47,787 nucleotides of DNA, taken from NCBI RefSeq assembly GCF_001895025.1, contig NZ_BCXI01000052.1:1-47787 (forward strand). The letters run 5' to 3'. Source of the stretch: Rhodococcus zopfii NBRC 100606 = JCM 9919. GTDB lineage: Bacteria; Actinomycetota; Actinomycetes; Mycobacteriales; Mycobacteriaceae. Made by a program: the position numbers and the translations under genes. The notes beneath the pieces were generated by a model, which did no database searches, was not told the origin of the DNA, and saw nothing but the letters and a program-made list of their open reading frames with translations. Positions 41,243 to 47,787 of the stretch are shown piece by piece; position 1 is the first letter of the stretch, and each line of letters begins with the position of its first letter.

Positions 41243-42520
41243 ATGGCCAAGAAGCACCGCAAGCCACGGAAGTCGTGGCTTGCCCCCACGGCGGTCGCGG
41301 CCGGGATCGGCATGACCGCCGTGACCGGTGCGGGAATCGCCCAGGCAGCGCCGGACTCGGGGTGGTCGAACCCGAATCCGTCGGACAGTGCACCCGAGTC
41401 CGGGTGGTCGAACCCGAACCCGACACCGACCGCTCCTCAGCCGGCCCCTGTTCAGGTTGCTCCGGAACCGGCGGAATCGTACTGGGTGGCCCCGCCGCCG
41501 CAGTACAACCAGGGCACGCGGGCGTACAACCCGGAGACCGGCGGCGGCGTGACGACCACCTGGTCGGGCGGCGGCTACTCCGGCGGCGGGAACTACTCCG
41601 ATGACGGCACCGGCGCAGCGAGCCCGGCCGTCTGGAACAACCTGCCGACCCCCAACCCGCTGATCACACCGACCCTCCCAATCGAGGCTCCCAAGAACAA
41701 GATCCGCATCGGCCGAGCCGTCTTCGACCAGCCGAACTGGATCTCGGACATCGACGCCGAACGCACCAACAAGACCACCGCCTGGATCGAGGCGGGCGTC
41801 ACGGACTTCCATCGCGCAAACGGCATGGAAGATCAGGAAGCCGAGAACATCGCCTCGGCACAGTTGGCCGGCACTGCGGCCGGTATCGCGGCCGGCGGCA
41901 CAGCCGGTTGCCTCGCACTGGGTCTACCGACCGGGCTGGCATTCGGCACGATCGGTGGTATCGGTGGCGCGCTGCTCGGCGGAATGCTTCCGTCGCCCAT
42001 CCCGGGCACCGCGCCGATCACCACCGGTGTGGCGGGCACCGCCGGTGGCGCGGCGCTGGGCGCCGGCCTCGGTTGCGCGGTCGGCGGTGGCCTCGGCGCT
42101 GCCGGCGGTGGAGTGGCCGGGTACGCCGCGGGCACCATGTACGGCGCTGGTGAGGATGCCACGCCGCTCGAGGTCGAAGTGTCCGATGTCGAGCACGATG
42201 CGGTCGTCGAGCAGGTCGACACCACCCTCGCTGAGTGGTCGCAGGACCCGGTCGGTGAGGTCGCGGTCGACGCCGTGCAGACTTTCGTCACGGAGACGGC
42301 ACCGGCGCTCGACATGCAGGCGCGCGACTTCGTCGCTGCGCAGCCCGGCGGTGAGCAGATCATCGAGCAGGTCGATTCCGTGCTGACGGACTTCTTCACC
42401 GATCAGACGGCGGGCTTGAGCGGCAATCTGATCAGCACCGCGGTCGGCGAGGGTATCGCGGCGTTCGGCGCTCCGCAGGCTCCTGCCGCTGATCCGGCAC
42501 TGGCACCGGCGGCTGCCTGA
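41243..42520 (+). CDS. Secreted Ala/Gly-rich (insoluble-domain-type) protein
   Basis: 425 residues from ATG 41243, with AGGAGG 6 bases before; the upstream extension of the frame is not supported. A basic start and signal peptide end at AQAAP (about residue 37). A Pro/Gln/Gly-rich stretch is followed by a helical domain, then two long Gly/Ala-rich hydrophobic hairpins (about 205-300) that could enter membranes or aggregate, and an acidic helical tail. It resembles 'insoluble domain' proteins of Gordonia and Rhodococcus. An envelope or pore-like role is inferred only from composition. A terminator follows. Confidence 0.65.
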   Translation: MAKKHRKPRKSWLAPTAVAAGIGMTAVTGAGIAQAAPDSGWSNPNPSDSAPESGWSNPNPTPTAPQPAPVQVAPEPAESYWVAPPPQYNQGTRAYNPETGGGVTTTWSGGGYSGGGNYSDDGTGAASPAVWNNLPTPNPLITPTLPIEAPKNKIRIGRAVFDQPNWISDIDAERTNKTTAWIEAGVTDFHRANGMEDQEAENIASAQLAGTAAGIAAGGTAGCLALGLPTGLAFGTIGGIGGALLGGMLPSPIPGTAPITTGVAGTAGGAALGAGLGCAVGGGLGAAGGGVAGYAAGTMYGAGEDATPLEVEVSDVEHDAVVEQVDTTLAEWSQDPVGEVAVDAVQTFVTETAPALDMQARDFVAAQPGGEQIIEQVDSVLTDFFTDQTAGLSGNLISTAVGEGIAAFGAPQAPAADPALAPAAA

Positions 42521-42534
42521 CACAACCCAAACCG

Positions 42535-42566
42535 CGGGCCCCACACTACAAGTGGTGTGGGGCCCG
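42535..42566 (+). terminator. Intrinsic terminator after the secreted Gly-rich protein
   Basis: A 12-bp perfect stem, CGGGCCCCACAC (42535-42546) / 42555-42566, with an 8-base loop, beginning 14 bases after the stop. Confidence 0.75.
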
Positions 42567-42849
42567 TCTCGTGTTCAGGTCAGCGGATCAAAGTGCCGCG
42601 CTGGTACTCCCAACTACCTCACACGCCGGACTGACGGGTATCGACGGCGTAGCGCCCGCAGCCCCGAGGGAGTCAGCAGATTCGCAGTGCCCGGCCCAAG
42701 CTCGACCGGCATTCTGCCGGACCCATCGAGGCCGGGGCGCCACCACTGAGCACCGTGAGCATCACCGGGTATGTCAATATGGATATTCCTCGTGGGGTGA
42801 GCGATTCCCTCTCGAGTGAAGGATGCCCCCGCCGTTGGCGGTTTCAAGG
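42567..42849. other. 283-base flank of the IS30 element, possible gene remnant
   Basis: A minus-strand frame from about 42847 to 42614 encodes 77 residues with some protein-like composition (WWRPGLDGSGRMPVELGPG) and begins right at the IS edge. It may be the rest of a gene cut by the insertion, but no matching part was found on the other side. Otherwise I see nothing. Confidence 0.2.
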
Positions 42850-44413
42850 GGTCGTCGCAACACTGCCTGTCGATTGGTGGTGATTAGATCACGCAGACGC
42901 TCGGCTGGGGTATCCCAGCCGAGCGTTTTGCGTGGCCGGCCGTTGAGTTCCTGGGCGACGTGCTCGAGATCTTCAGGACCGTAGACGCTCAGGTCAGTGC
43001 CCTTCGGGAAGTACTGCCGCAGCAGCCCGTTGGTGTTCTCGTTGCTGCCCCGCTGCCAGGGACTGGCAGGATCGCAGAAGCAGACGGCCAAGTCGGTTGC
43101 CATGCTGAACTGCCTGTGCCGGGCCATCTCGGCGCCCTGGTCCCAGGTCAGCGACCCACGCAGATGCGCAGGAAGATCCGACATGGCGGTGATGAGCGCA
43201 TCACGCACGGATTCGGCGTCATGACCGTTCGGCAGGTGCAGCAGCATCGTGTAGCGGGTGGAGCGTTCAACAAGGGTGCCGATCGCGGTCTTGTTCAGCT
43301 CACCGGTGATCAGGTCACCTTCCCAATGTCCGGGAACAGCGCGGTCCTCGACCTCGGCCGGCCGGTCGCTGATCATCACCATCGGATCGATGAACCGCTG
43401 ATACCGTTCGCCCTCCTTGCGTTGCGGTTTCCTCCTGGTACGACCGGACCGAAGTGCTTGCTTCACTTCAGTTTTCAGCCCTCCGCGGGCCTGGAAGTAC
43501 AGGGCCTGGTAGATCGTTTCGTGGCTCACCCGCATACTCTCGTCGTCAGGGAAGTCCCGGCGCAGGCGGTGTGAGATCTGCTCGGGAGACAGCTTCCGGG
43601 ACAGACCTTCCTCCACCTCCGCACGCAGGACCGTGTTCTGAACCAGTTTGGACTGCTTCGGCGCTCCCGGGCAGCGGCGGCTTCCCGGTCCGCCTGATAC
43701 GGCAGGTACCGGCCGTCGATGCTGTGCCGACGAACCTCCCTCGAGACGGTGGAGACGTCCTTGCCGATCCGGATTGCGATCGTCCGCAACGAGTCCTTCA
43801 CGAGCAGGCCGTCGGCGATAGCGATCCGGTCCTCGATCGACAGGTACCGGTCGCTGATCGCCGGTTGCGCGGGATCGGCGCAGGCTGCACTGGTCACCGA
43901 CTGGTTGTAGACGGTGCCACGGGTGTAGTCCACCACCCGGCCGTCCGGGTGGATCCGCCAGTTGCGGGAATGCCGGATTCCCTGACGCCAGTCCCGCGCG
44001 GTGCGTTCGTTGACCCCGACCTCACGCGCCGCTCGTGTGGTCGACCAACCCGCCTCGATCAACTCCAGGCAGCGACGCTTCGCCTCGGGTTTGCCCTTCG
44101 GTGGGAGCTTCTCGCTGCTGACCAGCCCCTCGGCCACCAGGATCCGGCGGGCAACCGTGTGCGCCACCCCGGACGCCTTCGCCGCCCGGGTGATCGAGCC
44201 GGTCTCGCCGAAGACCGTCGCGATCAGTCGAACGTCGGCGGTGCCGGCCCGGCCGCGAGGCTTACCCATCGGACGGCCGATTGCCCTCAAGATCGCGTAG
44301 CACCGGCTCCGTGGCAGCCCGATTGCGACCGCAGCCTCCGTGACCGAAACCCCGGAATCGGCCAGCCGCACGAGTTGGTCACCGAACCGGACACAGTCCT
44401 CCTGAAACGACAT
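42774..44413 (-). pseudogene. IS30-family transposase with -1 frameshift
   Basis: The first part starts at ATG 44413 and reads two helix-turn-helix regions (CLELIEAGWSTTRAAREVGV; DSLRTIAIRIGKDVSTVSRE). The catalytic part, in the next frame, has GHWEGDLI (first Asp), LTWDQGAEM (second Asp) and DPASPWQRGSNENTNGLLRQ (Glu), the DDE triad of IS30 transposases. The frame changes near 43657-43658, where the reading RRKQSKLVQN would need one more A in an A-run on the coding strand. The product is therefore lost unless ribosomes slip. The second frame also runs past the left terminal repeat to 42774. Confidence 0.8.
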
Positions 44414-44451
44414 GATCGTCGCAACCTCTCGTTGAGAGTGTTGCGACGATC
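42850..44451 (-). mobile_element. IS30-family insertion sequence
   Basis: An element of about 1.6 kb bounded by 15-bp imperfect terminal inverted repeats: 42850-42864 (GGTCGTCGCAACACT) and 44437-44451 (AGTGTTGCGACGATC read on the plus strand), with one mismatch. It contains a single transposase gene on the minus strand, broken by a frameshift. No target-site duplication could be seen. A second inverted copy of the right end at 44411-44425 forms a large palindrome over the transposase start. Confidence 0.8.
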
Positions 44452-44454
44452 ATG
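44411..44454. repeat. Large palindrome at the right end of the IS30 element
   Basis: Arms of 15 bp (44411-44425 and 44440-44454, CATGATCGTCGCAAC) are perfect, with a further inner stem CTCTC-GTT-GAGAG (44426-44438). It includes the terminal repeat and the transposase start codon. Confidence 0.75.
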
Positions 44455-44574
44455 TGAACCCGCCCGTTCGAACCGGGGGCATCGCCATGCCGCCGCCCTG
44501 CCCCGCCCCCCGGGACATGGTGAACCGCCTCCGTACCGTCGGGCCGCCAGTTCACCAACGATCAAGGGGATTCC

Positions 44575-45036
44575 ATGAGCAAGCTCAACGGTGCAGTTCG
44601 ACGTGTCATTCAGGCGGCAGCTGGGGTGGCGACAGCAGCAACGCTGACCGTCTCCGGAGCCGGGGTGGCGTCGGCTGCTCCGCCGCCGGCCACCCCGAGC
44701 ATTGCAGGAGACAACATCTCGCCGCTGATGAACGTGGAACGATGCGGCGGCCCGATCCAGGTTTCGTTGGACTCCGTTCCCGGTCGGACCGACCTGCTCG
44801 GAGTGAGCTTCACACCTACCGGCGCGTTCGGGGCCAGCCCGGAGTGCGCGGCCCCGGTGAAGGTGGAGTGGATCAACGGAATCGCGCCGTTCGCTCACGT
44901 GGCGAGCGTGACGGTGGACAAGCCGGGTCCGACCCGGATCGATGTTCCGGTCGGTGCCGGTGTGAGCCTGCTGACGACCCAGACACCGGCTGTGTCGTCC
45001 ATCGGCACGTCCCAGTACGTGTGGATGCAGCCGTGA
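44575..45036 (+). CDS. Small secreted protein
   Basis: 153 residues, with AAGGGGA before ATG 44575. The signal peptide ends at ASAAP (about residue 35). The mature part of about 118 residues is beta-rich with two cysteines (RCGGP, ECAAP) that could form a disulfide. This is the layout of small secreted actinobacterial proteins of unknown function. No family is recognised. Confidence 0.65.
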   Translation: MSKLNGAVRRVIQAAAGVATAATLTVSGAGVASAAPPPATPSIAGDNISPLMNVERCGGPIQVSLDSVPGRTDLLGVSFTPTGAFGASPECAAPVKVEWINGIAPFAHVASVTVDKPGPTRIDVPVGAGVSLLTTQTPAVSSIGTSQYVWMQP

Positions 45037-45061
45037 TCGGTGGATAGTCCCGTGCACGGGG

Positions 45062-45094
45062 GCAGGCCTTGCCGTCGGTGGCGGCAGGGCCTGC
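45062..45094. terminator. Terminator hairpin between convergent genes
   Basis: The stem GCAGGCC-t-TGCCG (45062-45074) / CGGCA-g-GGCCTGC (45082-45094) has one mismatch and a 7-base loop, between stops at 45036 and 45115. Confidence 0.65.
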
Positions 45095-45114
45095 TCCACG
45101 GCGGTACGAGCAGA

Positions 45115-45552
45115 TCAGGCCGAGAACGTGATGTGGGCCTGGGTCTTCCCGAGGACCTTCTGCTCCTCGCAGGTGACCGTGATGTCGATCCGCGCTGTGC
45201 GTTCTTCGGCGTCGAGTCGAGCCACCTTCGCCGAGATGGACAGCTCGGCGCCGTTCACCTGGTCCACCACCACCGGCCGCGTGAACCGGGTCTCGTACGA
45301 GACAACGGCAGTCGGGTCGCCGATCCAGTCCACGACCGGCTGCAGCGCGAGGGCCGCGGTGAGCATCCCGTGCGCGAGCACACCGGAAAGCCCGGCGTGG
45401 GCTGCGGCGGCATCGTTGAAGTGGATCGGGTTCAGGTCGACCGAGGCCCCGGCGTAGCGCACGAGGTCCTCTCGGGTCACCGTCAGGTCGGCTTTCGCGA
45501 CGATAGCTCCGATCTCGAGGTCGTCGAACTTGGGGGTCTGCGTGGTCGTCAT
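45115..45552 (-). CDS. hadB: (3R)-hydroxyacyl-ACP dehydratase subunit HadB-like
   Basis: 145 residues, with GAGGAGACG before ATG 45552. It is a MaoC-type hot-dog protein with the hydratase motif around DLNPIHF (Asp39 and His44), the catalytic pair of HadB. With HadA it forms the heterodimer that removes water from 3-hydroxyacyl-ACP in FAS-II, the pathway that elongates mycolic-acid precursors. Its start overlaps the hadA stop in ATGA (45549-45552), as expected for subunits made in equal amounts. No hadC, rpmG, secE or tRNA gene is adjacent, unlike the usual chromosomal cluster. Confidence 0.85.
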   Translation of the reverse strand: MTTTQTPKFDDLEIGAIVAKADLTVTREDLVRYAGASVDLNPIHFNDAAAAHAGLSGVLAHGMLTAALALQPVVDWIGDPTAVVSYETRFTRPVVVDQVNGAELSISAKVARLDAEERTARIDITVTCEEQKVLGKTQAHITFSA

Positions 45553-46001
45553 GCGTCGTCTCCTCGGTGCAGCAGCGACGACGTCACCGTGGCGACAAGA
45601 GCACCGTCCTGGTCTCGGAGCTCGCAGATCGTCGAAAGGATGGAGTTGCCGGCGCGCTCGGCGACGTCGGTGATCGTCAGTGTGGTGGACAGGTCGTCTC
45701 CAGCGATGATCGGCCGTCGGGACTCGATCTTCTCGGACCCGTGGACGATCCGGTGCGGGTCGAGTCCAGTGTCCGGGGTCTCGACGAGCTGGGTGATCGC
45801 GGGGGACTGGACGACAGTGGTGAAGGTGTACGGGGCCACCACATCGGCGAAACCGGCTGCGCGGGCAGCCTCGACGTCAAGATGAAGCGGGCTCGTCGAC
45901 CGCACGGCGCGAGCGAACTCGCGGACCTTCTCACGACCGACGAGGTACGTCGTCGGCGGGAAGACCCGACCGGCGAGGTTGAGGTTCAGTGGTGGCATCA
46001 C
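45549..46001 (-). CDS. hadA: (3R)-hydroxyacyl-ACP dehydratase subunit HadA-like
   Basis: 150 residues starting at ATG 46001 or 45998. A hot-dog fold of the MaoC N-terminal type: FPPTTYLVGREKVREFARAV, PLHLDVEAARAAGFADVVAP, GSEKIESRRPIIAGDDL. It has no catalytic Asp-His pair, as is normal for HadA, which binds the acyl chain while HadB does catalysis. It overlaps hadB by 4 bases. The lone hadAB pair next to a mobile element suggests an extra copy, but this could also be the chromosomal edge of an inserted element. Confidence 0.8.
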   Translation of the reverse strand: MMPPLNLNLAGRVFPPTTYLVGREKVREFARAVRSTSPLHLDVEAARAAGFADVVAPYTFTTVVQSPAITQLVETPDTGLDPHRIVHGSEKIESRRPIIAGDDLSTTLTITDVAERAGNSILSTICELRDQDGALVATVTSSLLHRGDDA

Positions 46002-46067
46002 CCGAGACTATCGTCGAGTCGATGGTGGGATTGCCGAGCGCGATACCAGGCATGGAAGCATGACGGC

Positions 46068-47084
46068 GTGAACACCGCTACCACCAGCAACGAGACCTCC
46101 GAAGTCACCAACCTCAAAATCAGAGAGCTCGACTGGTACGAACGACGGAGTATCCCTGGCGATCGACAACTCCTGGGATCTTTCGGTCATGTGCCCATGG
46201 CCACCTCGATTCCGGAGTTCATCCGGATTGCGCAGGTAATCGCCAAGGAGGCTGACCACAACGGAATTTGTGGGTGGCGCGGACAGGCCGATTGCGAGTG
46301 GGTTGTGCAATCGGGCGCAGCCCGACGAGTCCAGGGCCCCTGGCTCGAACACTTCGGACGTGACTACGAGACCGTGCAGGACATGCTTCGTCTGTTTGGA
46401 GTAAAGGCCGCCCGGGATGCGGTGGTGCTGATGCAAGGCTCTGCTCAGCATGAGGAGATGGTGTGCGAGTACGAACGCCTTCTGCTGAATGAGGCCCGCG
46501 TGAACGGATTCGGTCATCAGGATGGACGCCACCTGTCCGACCTCGAACTACTCGCAAACCTCCAGCACCACGGCGCGGCAACCAGGCTGCTCGACATTAC
46601 TAAGAACCTCTTCGTCGCACTTTGGATGGCTACTACTTCACAAGACCCGGACCTGGACAATCAGCCGGGGGTCGTCATTGCATTCGGGCAAGCACCACTT
46701 CGGACGATCAGCGCTGAGTTCGCTCAGAAGAAGTCACTCACTGAGGTGATGAACTCGATGCGCGAGGAGAACCGGCGCGCGGGCTACTGGATTCCTTCGA
46801 AGCTCAACCTCCGGATTGTGGCCCAAAGTGGGTTCTTCCTTCTGTCACCGATTGCCAATCAGCCCTGGGGAACAGTGAATCTCCGAGGCACACGTGTCTG
46901 GGAGACCGAACTGATTGACGATCCCGACTGTTACTTCATCGGAGTGGCACCGGAACTGAAAGCAGAAATGCGCGATGCTCAGAAGTACGGGCTTCTCCCT
47001 TATGCGGAAAACACGATCTACCCGGACCTCTCTGGTTTCGCTGCCTACCACGGGGCGATGCGTCCTCTACCGTATCGTCGCTAG
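46068..47084 (+). CDS. FRG-domain protein
   Basis: 338 residues from GTG 46068, with GGAAG 9 bases upstream; the frame extends upstream over hadA but only as a shadow. The FRG domain (named for its Phe/Trp-Arg-Gly motif) begins with ICGWRGQADCEWVVQSGAAR (WRGQ at 70-73) and continues through NLQHHGAATRLLDITKNLF, its most conserved block. The rest is a soluble alpha/beta domain. FRG proteins are common near phage-defence and mobile genes, and their activity is mostly unknown. The codon use and base content are visibly less GC-rich than the neighbouring genes. The next gene starts 26 bases after its stop. Confidence 0.8.
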   Translation: MNTATTSNETSEVTNLKIRELDWYERRSIPGDRQLLGSFGHVPMATSIPEFIRIAQVIAKEADHNGICGWRGQADCEWVVQSGAARRVQGPWLEHFGRDYETVQDMLRLFGVKAARDAVVLMQGSAQHEEMVCEYERLLLNEARVNGFGHQDGRHLSDLELLANLQHHGAATRLLDITKNLFVALWMATTSQDPDLDNQPGVVIAFGQAPLRTISAEFAQKKSLTEVMNSMREENRRAGYWIPSKLNLRIVAQSGFFLLSPIANQPWGTVNLRGTRVWETELIDDPDCYFIGVAPELKAEMRDAQKYGLLPYAENTIYPDLSGFAAYHGAMRPLPYRR

Positions 47085-47109
47085 CCCTTCGGCCGAGTGT
47101 CACTGTAAC

Positions 47110-47787
47110 GTGAGGGCAGTGCAACGGATCCTGGACATCGACCTCGACTTCTTCGTTACTCCCGTGGTTCATTGGCCACCAGATGATGAACGACCATCAT
47201 CGGAGGATTATTCAGTGTGGCCGATAGCGGAGGCAATAGAATTTCTCAGAGAGAAATTCGGGTTAGCTGGCCGCCTCCCTGGATTCCTCACCGAGAATCA
47301 CGGCGAACTTTTTCCCAGATGGCGCGAAGCAATCAGCGTCGGGCTACTCAAACCACCTTTCCACGTGACCCATTTAGACGCGCACGCGGACCTTGGACTA
47401 GGGGACTCTGGCTATGTCTATTTGATGTCATCTTTACTTTTCGATTCGCCCGAAGATCGGCAGTATCCGCGGGCGGGCGCAACGGGGCTGAACGATGGCA
47501 ACTTCCTTCTGTTTGCGACCGCGTGCAGGTGGATCCATGATTTGACCTATGTCTACGGCGACGGAGGCGGATCAGACGAACTCTTCTTCGCGATGAAGGA
47601 CTTCAAATCTCGTTCCGACCATATCCAACTCGCAGCCATGGGCACGCGAGAGATTGACAAGATGATCCGCGCCCGTCCCGGAAGCTACAACCCCGTAGTG
47701 TCACATTTCGAACCAGCGGTCCCATACCGTACAAGTCATTGGGACAGTTTCCAGGCGGACGGCCCGTTCGACTTCGTATGCCTTACT
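47110..47787 (+). CDS. UPF0489-family protein, truncated by window end
   Basis: A frame open from GTG 47110 (GTG 47119 is an alternative) to the end of the window, 226 residues so far. The N-terminus has DIDLDFF (Asp9, 11 and 13), then THLDAHADL at about 90-98. These are the metal-binding-like motifs of UPF0489, a family related in layout to arginase/deacetylase-fold metal hydrolases. The coding DNA is lower in GC (for example the stretch near 47231-47270) than most of the window. It directly follows the FRG gene in the same direction, suggesting a two-gene unit of foreign origin. The activity is not known. Confidence 0.7.
   Translation, partial: MRAVQRILDIDLDFFVTPVVHWPPDDERPSSEDYSVWPIAEAIEFLREKFGLAGRLPGFLTENHGELFPRWREAISVGLLKPPFHVTHLDAHADLGLGDSGYVYLMSSLLFDSPEDRQYPRAGATGLNDGNFLLFATACRWIHDLTYVYGDGGGSDELFFAMKDFKSRSDHIQLAAMGTREIDKMIRARPGSYNPVVSHFEPAVPYRTSHWDSFQADGPFDFVCLT

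Noticed and set aside
43650-43665. Programmed -1 frameshifting of the IS30 transposase
   Set aside because: No clear slippery heptamer at the junction; a single lost A explains it better.
42840-44460. Target-site duplication of the IS30 element
   Set aside because: The bases outside the two terminal repeats do not match.
1-47787. CRISPR array
   Set aside because: No regularly spaced repeats with unique spacers were seen; the only short-period repeats are the pentapeptide codons near 35 kb.
1-47787. rRNA or complete tRNA genes
   Set aside because: No stretch with the conserved sequence or cloverleaf layout was recognised.

Overview
The window is high-GC actinobacterial DNA. The hadA/hadB-type dehydratase pair (45115-46001), the cutinase-family esterase with an Ala-rich signal peptide, many GTG starts and probable leaderless promoters (TANNNT about 6-7 nt before the start codon) point to a mycolic-acid-containing member of the Mycobacteriales, such as Rhodococcus, Gordonia or Nocardia. 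I cannot name the species. The whole reads as a conjugative plasmid or integrative conjugative element plus cargo.

Layout. (1) 1-10.6 kb, accessory DNA: the tail of an unknown gene, a replication-relaxation-like protein, an Mrr-like nuclease with membrane anchors, a protein made only of helicase-associated repeats, a degenerate tyrosine-recombinase-like protein paired with a membrane coiled-coil protein, a WGR-domain ATP-dependent DNA ligase with a small partner, a glycosylase-like gene broken by frameshifts, and an intact tyrosine recombinase. (2) 10.6-14.5 kb: two lipoproteins, a DUF6884-like protein, a hypothetical protein and a noncoding stretch of about 0.8 kb. (3) 14.7-30.3 kb: a nearly continuous, overlapping operon for a Tcp/Tn916-like type IV secretion system: coupling ATPase (TcpA/VirD4-like), TcpC/VirB8-like, small membrane subunits (TcpD- and TcpE/PrgI-like), VirB4-like ATPase, VirB6/TcpH-like channel protein, accessory membrane and lipoproteins, and a four-domain peptidoglycan hydrolase. 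(4) 30.3-34.4 kb: replication and control module with a primase-polymerase plus HTH replication protein, a leader with hairpins and a terminator, a tandem ribbon-helix-helix regulator with two palindromic operators, and a divergent NERD membrane protein. (5) 34.5-45.0 kb: envelope cargo (pentapeptide-repeat membrane protein, cutinase with a large insertion, RNase H-domain protein, secreted Gly-rich protein) and a frameshifted IS30-family element. (6) 45.1-47.8 kb: hadBA, then a gene of lower GC content encoding an FRG-domain protein followed by a UPF0489-family gene cut by the window end.

How the parts may work together. The coupling ATPase, VirB4-like ATPase and channel would move DNA, and the hydrolase would open the wall of a mycolate-type envelope. 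The PrimPol protein and RHH regulator would set replication. The tyrosine recombinases could integrate or resolve the element, or one could act as a TcpM-like relaxase, because no classical HUH relaxase is visible. The most interesting leads are the FRG + UPF0489 pair, the tandem-RHH regulator with its twin operators, the structured rep leader, and the relaxase question.
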